Origin: an uncultured Aquimarina sp.
Lineage (GTDB): Bacteria > Bacteroidota > Bacteroidia > Flavobacteriales > Flavobacteriaceae
DNA length: 64,000 bases
Direction: 5' to 3'
NCBI RefSeq assembly: GCF_947495315.1
Contig: NZ_CANLYD010000004.1
Span: 353,394 to 417,393, forward strand
The position numbers and the translations under genes were made by a program. The notes under the pieces were generated by a model, which did not search any database, was not told where the DNA came from, and saw nothing but the letters and a program-made list of their open reading frames with translations. Positions 1 to 7,702 of this stretch are shown here, piece by piece; positions within the stretch are counted from its first letter, which is position 1; each line of letters begins with the position of its first letter.

Positions 1-68
1 TTGGCGTAATTAAAGATAGCCTGCACTTCGTCTCCTGTAGCAACTCCTGGTTTGATGTTGTGACTCAT
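1..68 (-). CDS. fbaA: class II fructose-bisphosphate aldolase, N-terminus only (partial)
   Basis: Reading the minus strand from the ATG at 68 gives MSHNIKPGVATGDEVQAIFN, which matches the conserved start of class II (metal-dependent) fructose-1,6-bisphosphate aldolase of Bacteroidota, where the Gly-Val-Ala-Thr-Gly block is typical. The enzyme interconverts fructose-1,6-bisphosphate with glyceraldehyde-3-phosphate and DHAP in glycolysis and gluconeogenesis. Only about 22 codons lie inside the window, so no catalytic or zinc-binding residue can be checked. It points away from tamL on the same strand, with tamL upstream of it. Identification rests on a short but distinctive N-terminus. Confidence 0.75.
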   Translation of the reverse strand, partial: MSHNIKPGVATGDEVQAIFNYA

Positions 69-155
69 AATTTACTTTTAGTTAATAAGCCTACAAAAAT
101 AGTAAAATAATACGGAATGAATTTTATATTTAAGAATGAAAAATAGGGATTGTTT

Positions 156-2720
156 TTAGAAAGGATAATTGATTCCAACATTATAAACACCTTCAGAAAA
201 ATTATACCCTTTAAACCATCTTTGGTCTTCGATTCTGGCTGGATTAAATGTTTTGAAACCTAAATCTAGTCTTACAACAAAGAAATCGAAATCATATCGA
301 AGACCTAAACCACTTCCTACAGCGATTTCCTGGAGATCATCCCACCTAGAAAAAACAGCATCTTCTTCTTCTACATTATCTAATACATTCCAGATATTAC
401 CGGCATCAATAAAAAATGCACCATTGAGAGCTCCTAAGATCTTATATCTATATTCTGCATTTATTGCTAGTTTCATATTGGCCTCATTAAACTCATTTCT
501 ACCACCACTACTTCCAGGACCTAAATCGTAAGGTAACCAGGCGCGATTGTCGTTTGGCCCTCCACCAAAAAAACTTCGAGCAAATGGAATGCTATTGGCA
601 TTTCCGTAGGGTAGGGCGATGCCGCCAAATGCTCTAATAGCTAAAACACTCTTTCTGCCCAAATCCCAATGTTTTATGTAGTCTAATTCTGTTTTGATGT
701 ATTGCGAAAACTCCACACCAAATACTTCAAAGCGGTTATTCGAGTTTTCTTTTAATCCCACAAGATTGGAAACGGTACTGAGTACATTTCCTGCAAATTC
801 AATTTTTGCTCTAAATCTAGAGAAGTTTTCGTCATAAAGATTTTCTCGATTGTTTTTTAGATAGGTATAGTTAGATGCAAAAATCAAGTTGTCTTCCGTT
901 AGCCTTTCTTTTCTTTCGTTGATATTTCTGATTTCCTGTAATTGATCTGCCGTTAAATCTGTATCAGGAATCTCTCCAAGAGACTGCGCTATGAAACTAT
1001 TGGCACCTGATGGAATAGATAAAATATTTTGATTTGTGTTTTCTTGATCAAAGAAAGGTGAATTAGAATCGAGTACTTCTGTTGCGATATTATTAAGTCT
1101 AGTAAATGAGTTAGAGTATACGTTAAAATAGTTACCAGTATTCAAATTTCGAACATATTGCACGTTTACTAAATCAATCTGATTTGTCAGCTTTGTACTT
1201 GGTTTCCATTGGTAATTAAATATTCCAGAAGCATTTTGCTTATCAAGTCCTATATTTTGTTGTGAATTAATACCGAAAATAAGATTGGTCGTCGGTGACA
1301 TATATTTTGGGATAATTCTTCTTGTTTGTAATGGGAATATTATTTTAGGGAATGATAATTTAAGATCTACACCAATTTCTGAAATATCAAAAAACTGTCC
1401 ATCCGTATCTACTGGATCCTTTGATGAACCTACACTTCCTCTTGCTGAGATTTCAAAAATTTCTGCACCACCAAAAACATTTCTTATCAAAAAAGAGCCA
1501 CTAAAACCAATTCCGAATACCTGAATATTAGATGTAGATACATCAAACTCTACATTGGTACTGTATTTTTTTCTTGGTGTTAATAAAACATTTGCTATTA
1601 GATCAGTTCCATTAGGATCATCTGGATCTACGCTATAACGTATATTAGGGTATTTAAAAGTTTTTAGGTTGCTAATTTGATTATAAGTAAGTGTTCGATC
1701 ATTATCTCTAAAAATTTCTCCTGGTGTTATTAGAATAGAATTAGTGATAGCCTTACGAGTGTATCTGAGTTTATCATAACTATATATGTTATATCCATTA
1801 TACGATACGCTGTCTTTGGGCTTTTCGTCCTTGTTTTGATAAGAATAATCCGTAAAGACATTTACTTTACTAATTTTATGAACCTGAAAAGGAATTCTTT
1901 TAGTATCTTCTCCTTCTGTTATTTGTCGATTGTTAATTAGTAAGTTAAGTTGTATTTTTTGATTTGTGTTTATAGTATCAGCATCAAATTTTATAAATTC
2001 TTTTTCGAAATGATACAGTCCAGAATTTCTATATAATCGTGTTAACCTTTCCCTTTCAGTCTCTATGTCTAATGTTCTATACTGTTTTCCCGAGATTATA
2101 GATGATTCACTTTGATTCAATTTATAAATAGAGTCTGCTACCTTTGATTCTATTTTGGTATGAAGAGAATCAATAAAATATGGTTTATTAGGTTTAACAT
2201 AATATGCTACAGATGCTCTTTGGTTTTCTTCCAGATTAATTTTGTAATCTGTTTCTACATTAAACCACCCATTATTCCAGTAATATGATTGTAATCTTTT
2301 AACAGAACGTTTCGCTTTTGATTCATCAACTATAACGGGAGCTTCTCCAGTTTTTTTTAGCCAATTATTAACACCGGTGTACCCTGTACCTAATCGATTT
2401 ACTTGTTTCTTAGACAAGAAATTATTTAATCTTCGTTCTCTGTTAGGCTTTTTGTGAAGCCAATTTTGATAAGAAGAGTCAGGATGTACTTTGGCAAGAT
2501 TATAAATATGTAGTCTAAATGGTGTCCAGGCAAGCTTAGCATTAGGTTTTTGATACAGTTGATTAAATAGTTTAGTGTCATTAGTTTTAGTGCTATCAAC
2601 AAAAATCTCATTTTTAGTTAATAGGTATTCCTCTTCTGAAACTCTTTTAATTGCATTACATGAAATTAAAAAAATTGTAGTTAATACAACAAATACTATT
2701 TTTGTGAGCAGGTGTTTCAA
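156..2720 (-). CDS. tamL: Omp85-family outer membrane lipoprotein, TamL/BamA-like
   Basis: 854 residues. The N-terminus is a lipoprotein signal with lipobox Cys21 (FLISC). It is followed by a POTRA-like periplasmic region (about 30-380) and a C-terminal Omp85 beta-barrel (about 390-854) ending in aromatic Phe, as expected for barrel assembly. Bacteroidota carry a lipidated TamA homologue, TamL, that works with TamB in outer-membrane assembly or lipid transport; length and lipobox fit TamL better than BamA. The only in-frame start after an upstream stop is TTG at 2720; no ATG precedes the signal peptide, so TTG initiation is likely. The gene is divergent from the rRNA methyltransferase with only 37 bp between start codons. 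Family assignment is firm, the exact paralogue less so. Confidence 0.85.
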   Translation of the reverse strand: MKHLLTKIVFVVLTTIFLISCNAIKRVSEEEYLLTKNEIFVDSTKTNDTKLFNQLYQKPNAKLAWTPFRLHIYNLAKVHPDSSYQNWLHKKPNRERRLNNFLSKKQVNRLGTGYTGVNNWLKKTGEAPVIVDESKAKRSVKRLQSYYWNNGWFNVETDYKINLEENQRASVAYYVKPNKPYFIDSLHTKIESKVADSIYKLNQSESSIISGKQYRTLDIETERERLTRLYRNSGLYHFEKEFIKFDADTINTNQKIQLNLLINNRQITEGEDTKRIPFQVHKISKVNVFTDYSYQNKDEKPKDSVSYNGYNIYSYDKLRYTRKAITNSILITPGEIFRDNDRTLTYNQISNLKTFKYPNIRYSVDPDDPNGTDLIANVLLTPRKKYSTNVEFDVSTSNIQVFGIGFSGSFLIRNVFGGAEIFEISARGSVGSSKDPVDTDGQFFDISEIGVDLKLSFPKIIFPLQTRRIIPKYMSPTTNLIFGINSQQNIGLDKQNASGIFNYQWKPSTKLTNQIDLVNVQYVRNLNTGNYFNVYSNSFTRLNNIATEVLDSNSPFFDQENTNQNILSIPSGANSFIAQSLGEIPDTDLTADQLQEIRNINERKERLTEDNLIFASNYTYLKNNRENLYDENFSRFRAKIEFAGNVLSTVSNLVGLKENSNNRFEVFGVEFSQYIKTELDYIKHWDLGRKSVLAIRAFGGIALPYGNANSIPFARSFFGGGPNDNRAWLPYDLGPGSSGGRNEFNEANMKLAINAEYRYKILGALNGAFFIDAGNIWNVLDNVEEEDAVFSRWDDLQEIAVGSGLGLRYDFDFFVVRLDLGFKTFNPARIEDQRWFKGYNFSEGVYNVGINYPF

Positions 2721-2739
2721 TCGAGATTCATTATTGTGT

Positions 2740-2747
2740 CAAAAATA
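2740..2747 (-). promoter_or_regulatory. candidate -7 box for tamL
   Basis: On the minus strand the sequence reads TATTTTTG, matching the Bacteroidota -7 consensus TAnnTTTG. It sits about 20 bp before the tamL TTG codon, giving a predicted leader of roughly a dozen bases. It lies in the 37-bp divergent gap, so any -33 element would fall inside the neighbouring methyltransferase gene. Inference from consensus only. Confidence 0.35.
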
Positions 2748-2757
2748 CATTATTTGT

Positions 2758-3489
2758 ATGGTTAGCAAAAACCAAAAGAAATTAATAAATAGTTTACATC
2801 AAAAAAAATACCGAAAACAACATGGATTGTTTGTAGCAGAAGGAAAAAAGGTGATTAATGAGCTTTTAGAAGCGGATTTAGAACTTCATTCTCTTTTTGC
2901 GTTAGAGGCTTCTTATTTTGAAACATCATCAGACAAAACCTTTGTGGTAACTGAAACAGAGTTGAAAAGTATTAGTTTCTTAACAACGCCTCAGTTTGCA
3001 GTGGCAATATTTTATATTCCAAAAGTTAAACCTGTAAATTATGAGGGGTTAGTTTTAACATTAGATGATATTCGGGATCCAGGTAATCTGGGAACAATTA
3101 TTCGATTATGTGATTGGTTTGGTATTACTGATTTAGTTTGTTCTGAGCAAACGGTAGATTGTTTTAATCCAAAAGTAATTCAGGCAACTATGGGTTCTGT
3201 TACAAGAGTGAATATTATCTACACTAATCTACAGGATTTTTTAACTTCTCGAAAAAATGAAATACCAATATATGGTACTTTTATGAATGGAGAAATAATT
3301 TATCAAGAACAATTACCCCAAAAAGGGATTATTGTAATGGGTAATGAAGCTAATGGTATTTCTAAAGAAGTAGAAAAATTAGTGTCCAAAAGAATTGCAA
3401 TACCAAGATTTGGAACAACTCAAATAACCGAAAGTCTGAATGTGGCAACGGCTGCTGCTATTATTCTAAATGAATTTAGACGAATTTAG
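2758..3489 (+). CDS. SpoU/TrmH-family RNA 2'-O-methyltransferase
   Basis: 243 residues from the ATG at 2758 (MVSKNQKK). The frame is open further upstream, but that part overlaps tamL and has no family similarity, so this start is preferred. The N-terminal substrate-binding part has the usual Lys-rich opening followed by HGLFVAEGKKVI. The C-terminal SPOUT knot domain shows the three family motifs: DDIRDPGNLGTIIR (motif 1), GNEANGIS (motif 2) and IPRFGTTQITESLNVATAAAI (motif 3, here slightly altered). Such enzymes methylate ribose 2'-OH groups in 23S rRNA or tRNA with SAM. Placement beside the Omp85 gene is common in Flavobacteriia as far as I recall. The exact target nucleotide cannot be told from sequence. 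Confidence 0.85.
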   Translation: MVSKNQKKLINSLHQKKYRKQHGLFVAEGKKVINELLEADLELHSLFALEASYFETSSDKTFVVTETELKSISFLTTPQFAVAIFYIPKVKPVNYEGLVLTLDDIRDPGNLGTIIRLCDWFGITDLVCSEQTVDCFNPKVIQATMGSVTRVNIIYTNLQDFLTSRKNEIPIYGTFMNGEIIYQEQLPQKGIIVMGNEANGISKEVEKLVSKRIAIPRFGTTQITESLNVATAAAIILNEFRRI

Positions 3490-3492
3490 ATT

Positions 3493-4215
3493 CTATTGAA
3501 AAGTAAAATTGATAAAAAGTCCTCTCGACGACATTTTATCGATAGTAGAAGTGTAAGGACTATTGGGATCACTATCAGCTACTAACTCATCAGACATAGC
3601 AAATACTCCGCGTATTGAAGGTGTGAATTTAAAGTAGTACATATAAAAATCTATTCCAAAACCTAGCTCAAAATAATTAGTCCTGGTTTTAGTTCTAAAT
3701 TGCCCAACGCTATTATCATCAGGATTATCTTCGTTACTAGATAAATTAAGAGAAGTAGAAACTCCTCCAACAATGAAAGGTTTAAAATTGTTAAGTCTTT
3801 TCGTAGAAATTTTTAACAATAAAGGAATATGTACATAAGTTGATGTAACTTCTCTTTGAGTTTGATTATCATCAAGATCCGGTGAGTTAAAAGTAAGATC
3901 TCTTCTTACAAAAGATACCTGAGGCTCTAGTCTTAGGTCTAGGTAATCATTGATTCTAAGGTTACCTAATAATCCAACATTAAATCCTATTGATTTAGCA
4001 ACTTGTATGTCCCCATCCAGCACGGGATCTTCTCCTTCTGGTGTTGCTTTGTAATCAAAATTAAAATCATAGCTGTTAAAACCAAGGATATACCCCCAAC
4101 TTAATCGCGGTTTATCATAGTTCTGAAGATTTCTAACACGTTCTTTAGAAAACAATTGCGCACTCACATTCTGAGTACAAACGATAACAGCTATTACTAT
4201 AAAAACTTTTTTCAT
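3493..4215 (-). CDS. porT: PorT/SprT family outer membrane protein of the type IX secretion system
   Basis: 240 residues with a cleavable signal peptide (cut near residue 20, NVSA-Q). The mature part alternates in the manner of a small outer-membrane beta-barrel and ends in Phe-Gln. It has the PorT-type opening (ERVRNLQNYDKPRLSWGYIL) and the conserved GFNSYDF block. PorT (SprT in Flavobacterium johnsoniae) is needed for T9SS secretion and gliding. The gene follows ubiE by one base on the same strand, a linkage I recall from other flavobacteria, which supports the assignment over a generic porin-like protein. It converges with the methyltransferase gene, with only 3 bp between the two ends. 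Confidence 0.8.
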   Translation of the reverse strand: MKKVFIVIAVIVCTQNVSAQLFSKERVRNLQNYDKPRLSWGYILGFNSYDFNFDYKATPEGEDPVLDGDIQVAKSIGFNVGLLGNLRINDYLDLRLEPQVSFVRRDLTFNSPDLDDNQTQREVTSTYVHIPLLLKISTKRLNNFKPFIVGGVSTSLNLSSNEDNPDDNSVGQFRTKTRTNYFELGFGIDFYMYYFKFTPSIRGVFAMSDELVADSDPNSPYTSTIDKMSSRGLFINFTFQ

Positions 4216-4216
4216 A

Positions 4217-4945
4217 TTATTTTGTGGCTGTATAAATTGTGGCTACACCAAAAGTTTGCGGATTATCCTCGACTTCTATAAACCCAATTTTTCTCAAAAT
4301 ATTGTTGAAAGCATCTCCATAAGGAAAAGCTGCAGCACTTTCGCTAAGGTATGAGTATGCAGATCTATCTTTAGAAAAGATCTTTCCAATTAAAGGTAAA
4401 ATTGAAGAAGTATACAGTTTGTATCCCTGTTTATATGGGGTTTTAGTGGGGACAGAGGTTTCTAAAACAACAAATATCCCACCTGGTTTAAGTACTCTAT
4501 GTATTTCTGAAAGTCCTTGTTCTAAGTCTTCAAAATTTCTTACACCAAAAGCTACTGTGATTGCATCAAAATAATTTTCTTCATACGGTAAGCTTTCTCC
4601 ATCTCCTTTTACCATAGAGATTATCTGATCCAGTTTTTTTGCCTTTATCTTGTCTTTTCCTACGGCTAACATTCCAGCCGAGATATCTAAGCCAATAATT
4701 TCTGAAGCCCCAGTTTTAGACAGATTGATAGCCAGATCTCCAGTTCCGGTTGCTACATCAAGAACTTTATTCGGTTTAGAATTTGTAACAATTTTTACAA
4801 CTTTCTTGCGCCATTTTACATCAACCCCAAAAGAAATTACTCTATTAAGACCATCATAGTTGCCTGAAATAGTATCAAACATTTCAGTAACCTGTTCTTT
4901 TTTGGTTTTGTTTTTATCGTTGTATGGAGTTATTTTTTCTGACAT
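4217..4945 (-). CDS. ubiE: demethylmenaquinone C-methyltransferase (MenG/UbiE)
   Basis: 242 residues, the normal length for UbiE/MenG. SAM motif I VLDVATGTGDLAINL lies near residues 62-76; the GLDIS acidic loop, GDGESLPYEENYFDAITVAFGVRNF and HRVLKPGG blocks all match the family. The protein C-methylates demethylmenaquinol to menaquinol. Bacteroidota use menaquinone, so the MenG role applies, and it fits the quinone-reducing Nqr complex encoded later in the window. The gene is upstream of porT with a one-base gap, so the two are probably co-transcribed from the promoter at 4961-4993. Confidence 0.95.
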   Translation of the reverse strand: MSEKITPYNDKNKTKKEQVTEMFDTISGNYDGLNRVISFGVDVKWRKKVVKIVTNSKPNKVLDVATGTGDLAINLSKTGASEIIGLDISAGMLAVGKDKIKAKKLDQIISMVKGDGESLPYEENYFDAITVAFGVRNFEDLEQGLSEIHRVLKPGGIFVVLETSVPTKTPYKQGYKLYTSSILPLIGKIFSKDRSAYSYLSESAAAFPYGDAFNNILRKIGFIEVEDNPQTFGVATIYTATK

Positions 4946-4960
4946 TCAAAAAAATTTAGG

Positions 4961-4993
4961 CAAATATACATTTTTGATATGGATCGTAGGAAA
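4961..4993 (-). promoter_or_regulatory. candidate ubiE-porT promoter
   Basis: Minus strand: a perfect -7 box TATATTTG at 4968-4961, preceded by TTTC at a spacing of about 21 bases, inside the 17-23 range reported for flavobacterial promoters. The ubiE ATG is at 4945, so the transcript would have a very short leader. Based on consensus only. Confidence 0.45.
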
Positions 4994-5156
4994 AGATTGT
5001 CATTTTGTTGTTAATGACTAAATTATTTGTCCCTACTTTAGTATGTAGCGTAGGTTTTTGTCAATTTCGGACTAACTTTCAGCTTATTGTTGATTTTCTT
5101 TGAAAAATTATAAGCAATTATAAGACTTAGCAGGTTTTTAAGTTTGTTAGGTTGAG

Positions 5157-5262
5157 TGTTATGCGTCAGGGATAGTAGCGGAAATCCCGCAGCTCGATCC
5201 GCCGCGGCGGAGAGATGCGAGGAATTGAAACGGATAGCCCGCCCGGACGCCCAAAACAACTG
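5157..5262. ncRNA. GC-rich structured intergenic element (possible Flavo-1-like RNA)
   Basis: A block far richer in GC than its surroundings begins GCGTCAGGGATAGTAGCGG and ends GGATAGCCCGCCCGGACGCC. The outer GCGTC pairs with GACGC at the far end. GGGAT near the start can pair with ATCCC just downstream, and a 12-bp perfect palindrome (CCGCCGCGGCGG) forms an internal hairpin. I recall similar 'GGGATAGTAGCGGAAATCC...GGATAGCCCG' blocks recurring between genes of Flavobacteriia. Rfam has a flavobacterial motif called Flavo-1 that this may correspond to, but I cannot confirm the match. It could be a small RNA, a 3'-UTR element or a dispersed repeat. The transcribed strand is not established. Confidence 0.45.
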
Positions 5263-5266
5263 TCTT

Positions 5267-6064
5267 TTATTTAGTCATTTCCTCAATCTTTTCGAGTATT
5301 TGCTCTTTCTCATATTTTAGTCCGTACAAATGTGCTCCCGTAAACTCTATAAAATCTTTAGGATCTGATGCATTATCAAAAATAACTTTTCCTTGTGCAT
5401 ACGGAACATCTTTATCTTCTTTGCTATGTATGAAAAGTTTGTAGATGTTATCAATACTTTTTATATCCTCTTTTGCTGCATAGGGTGAGACATAATTTTT
5501 TTCTAAAAACTCTCTGTACTGAGGTGTCGCATGCATAGCAATATCTGTAAATGAAGCCATGGCTCCTTCTAAAACCAATCCATCGATTTTTTCTTGATTG
5601 TTTTTGGCTAAAAGTGTAGCGATTTGAGTTCCAATAGAAATTCCATAAATTATTTTTGGCGTTCCTTTAATTTCTTCTTGTTCAAGAAGCATTTCGAAAA
5701 ATTGCTGACCGTCTTTGGCTATATTTTTATGAGTTGGAGTCCCTGTTGATTTGCCATAACCTCGGAAATCTACCATAACCACCTGAAAGTCGTTTTCTGC
5801 CAATATTCGGGTAAGCGGAAGATAGTATGTGATGTTTCCGCCTGCTCCGTGAAAGTAAAATATGGTTGCTTTGGGTTTCGCAACAGGTTTTAGGATTAAT
5901 GCGGAAATCGTATCTGTTTCTACATTAAATTTTAATTCTTCATGATTTTTCCATTCGATGGGTCTCAAATCCTTTTTAGGGTAATAGAATTTGTCATCCA
6001 TTTGGGCACTAACAAAAATAATGTTCGTTAGTAATAAAGCCAGTACTAAAAGTTTTGTTCTCAT
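5267..6064 (-). CDS. secreted alpha/beta hydrolase
   Basis: 265 residues with a signal peptide (MRTKLLVLALLLTNIIFVSA, cut before Gln21). The alpha/beta-hydrolase core shows the oxyanion segment FHGAGG (about 71-76), the strand MVDFRGYGKSTG (98-108) and the nucleophile elbow YGISIGT with Ser143. A late Asp (SKEDKDVP) and a His (TGAHLYG) are suitable for the catalytic triad. It resembles the BEM46/ABHD13-like serine hydrolases, which act on esters or peptides; the substrate is unknown. The enzyme should act in the periplasm. The gene stands alone between a structured element downstream and trkA, which is divergent. Confidence 0.8.
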   Translation of the reverse strand: MRTKLLVLALLLTNIIFVSAQMDDKFYYPKKDLRPIEWKNHEELKFNVETDTISALILKPVAKPKATIFYFHGAGGNITYYLPLTRILAENDFQVVMVDFRGYGKSTGTPTHKNIAKDGQQFFEMLLEQEEIKGTPKIIYGISIGTQIATLLAKNNQEKIDGLVLEGAMASFTDIAMHATPQYREFLEKNYVSPYAAKEDIKSIDNIYKLFIHSKEDKDVPYAQGKVIFDNASDPKDFIEFTGAHLYGLKYEKEQILEKIEEMTK

Positions 6065-6221
6065 TGATTAAAAAGTTAGTGTTTATACTACTAAGATGCT
6101 GCTATTACTGATTTTTTTTAAAAACAAGTTTCCCAATTGTTGTTTTTAACTTCTGAAATGTATTTGAGTTTATCAAGTTATAGATCAAACAACAGCTTAT
6201 TGAGCTGCTATTGCCTAATTA

Positions 6222-6253
6222 TTTCACCAGTTTCTGAAATTCCACTATCTTTG
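6222..6253 (+). promoter_or_regulatory. candidate trkA-trkH promoter
   Basis: TTTC at 6222-6225, a 20-base spacer and TATCTTTG at 6246-6253 match the flavobacterial -33 / TAnnTTTG promoter layout. Predicted initiation near 6260 would leave a leader of about 90 bases before the trkA ATG at 6352. Consensus-based inference. Confidence 0.45.
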
Positions 6254-6351
6254 TAGGCTTTTATTTTTCAGCGCTAAATTTTCACCCTGTTTATGGTGCA
6301 TTTTGCTGAAGTTTAATTTTATCTTTTGATGATAAATAATAAAATATACAG

Positions 6352-7701
6352 ATGAAAATTATTATTGCCGGTGCTGGTGAAGTTGGATTTCATTTGGCAA
6401 AATTACTTTCATTTGAATCTCAGGACATTACACTTATTGATCCTGATAAAGAATGCTTGAATTACGCCGATAGCCATCTGGATATTAGAGTAATTAAGGG
6501 AGACGCTACTTCTATTAGTATTTTAAAGGATGCTAGGGTTCAGAGCGTAGATATGGTGATTAGTGTTACTTCTAGTGAGACAACTAATATTACTGTGTGT
6601 GTATTAGCAAAACAACTTGGGGCTAAACGCACAATTGCTAGAATTTCTAATACAGAATTTATAGAGAATAAGGAAGAAGTTGGTTTTATCAAGTTTGGCA
6701 TAGACGAATTAATTTCCCCTGAAGCGTTGGCTGCTAGCGAAATAGAATTATTGCTCAATCAATCTGCCTTTAGTGATAGTTATGAGTTTGAAGATGGAGC
6801 ACTAACAATGGTAGGAACAACATTATCTAGCACAGCACTGTTTGTAGATAAAACTGTTAGAGAAGCTGCTGAGATATTCCCGGAACTTCATTTTATGCCA
6901 ATCGCGATTCAGCGATCGGGAACGCAGTATACGATTATTCCCAGAGGTGATACGAAGTTTAAGGAAGGGGATCAGGTATATTTTGTTACTTCGAAGGGTG
7001 GAGTAGAAGAACTGTATAAATTAACAGGCAAGGTAAAAGAACAGATTAAAAAAGTAATGATTCTGGGAGGTAGTAAAATTGGTTACAAAACTACCTGTGA
7101 TCTATGTGATCATAAATTTAGAGTAAAACTTATTGAAACTGATAGGGAGAAGGCTTTTGATCTTGCAGATGATCTGCCTAATGCCTTGATTATAAATGGT
7201 GATGGACGTAATGTAGAGTTGTTAGAAGAAGAGAATATAGATGATATGGACGCTTTTATTGCGGTAACAGGTAACTCTGAGACCAATATCATGTCTTGTC
7301 TGGTAGCAAAGTCAAAAGGAGTTCGTAAAACAATCGCCTTGGTAGAAAATATGGATTATTTTCAGCTATCCCATTCTATAGGGATTGATACGTTGATTAA
7401 TAAAAAACTGTTAGCAGCGAATAACATATTTAGATTTATTAGAAAAGGTGAGGTAGTAGCGATGACCAAGCTTAATAACATGAATGCTGAGCTGTTAGAG
7501 TTTATCGTTAAGCCAACTTCTGAAGTAAGTGATAATTTAATCAGAGATTTGGATTTTCCTCGTTCTGCCATTATCGCTGGAGTAATCAGAGATGGAGTAG
7601 GAATGATTCCGTTAGGAGGTTTTTACATCAAAGCCGGTGATCGAGTCGTAGTTTGTTGTTTACCGAAGTCTATTAAGAAAATAGAAAACCTTTTCTTATA
7701 A
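6352..7701 (+). CDS. trkA: Trk system potassium uptake regulatory subunit TrkA
   Basis: 449 residues, the standard length of duplicated TrkA. It contains two RCK units, each with an N-terminal Rossmann TrkA_N domain and a TrkA_C domain. The first nucleotide-binding loop is IIAGAGEVGFHLAKLL at the very N-terminus, with an acidic strand end (LIDPD). The second begins around residue 230 with VMILGGSKIG. TrkA is a cytoplasmic ring that binds NAD(H)/ATP and gates the TrkH channel. The stop codon at 7701 is followed after one base by the trkH ATG, so the two form an operon. Confidence 0.95.
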   Translation: MKIIIAGAGEVGFHLAKLLSFESQDITLIDPDKECLNYADSHLDIRVIKGDATSISILKDARVQSVDMVISVTSSETTNITVCVLAKQLGAKRTIARISNTEFIENKEEVGFIKFGIDELISPEALAASEIELLLNQSAFSDSYEFEDGALTMVGTTLSSTALFVDKTVREAAEIFPELHFMPIAIQRSGTQYTIIPRGDTKFKEGDQVYFVTSKGGVEELYKLTGKVKEQIKKVMILGGSKIGYKTTCDLCDHKFRVKLIETDREKAFDLADDLPNALIINGDGRNVELLEEENIDDMDAFIAVTGNSETNIMSCLVAKSKGVRKTIALVENMDYFQLSHSIGIDTLINKKLLAANNIFRFIRKGEVVAMTKLNNMNAELLEFIVKPTSEVSDNLIRDLDFPRSAIIAGVIRDGVGMIPLGGFYIKAGDRVVVCCLPKSIKKIENLFL

Positions 7702-7702
7702 C

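Larger units (their letters stand above)
4946..5266. other. intergenic gap between ubiE and the alpha/beta hydrolase gene
   Basis: About 320 bp without a credible gene. It holds the ubiE promoter at its left end and the GC-rich structured element at 5157-5262 at its right end. The stretch 5000-5155 is AT-rich and shows nothing recognisable. A 73-codon open frame runs through it but has no conserved features and is explained by the structured element. Confidence 0.5.

Noticed and set aside
2575..2757. 61-codon N-terminal extension of the rRNA methyltransferase
   Set aside because: It overlaps tamL and its start region and has no family similarity; the conserved N-terminus begins at 2758.
5038..5259. 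73-codon open frame on the minus strand
   Set aside because: It runs through the GC-rich structured element, has skewed composition (Ala/Arg-rich then Lys-rich) and no signal or domain. The open frame is a by-product of the element.
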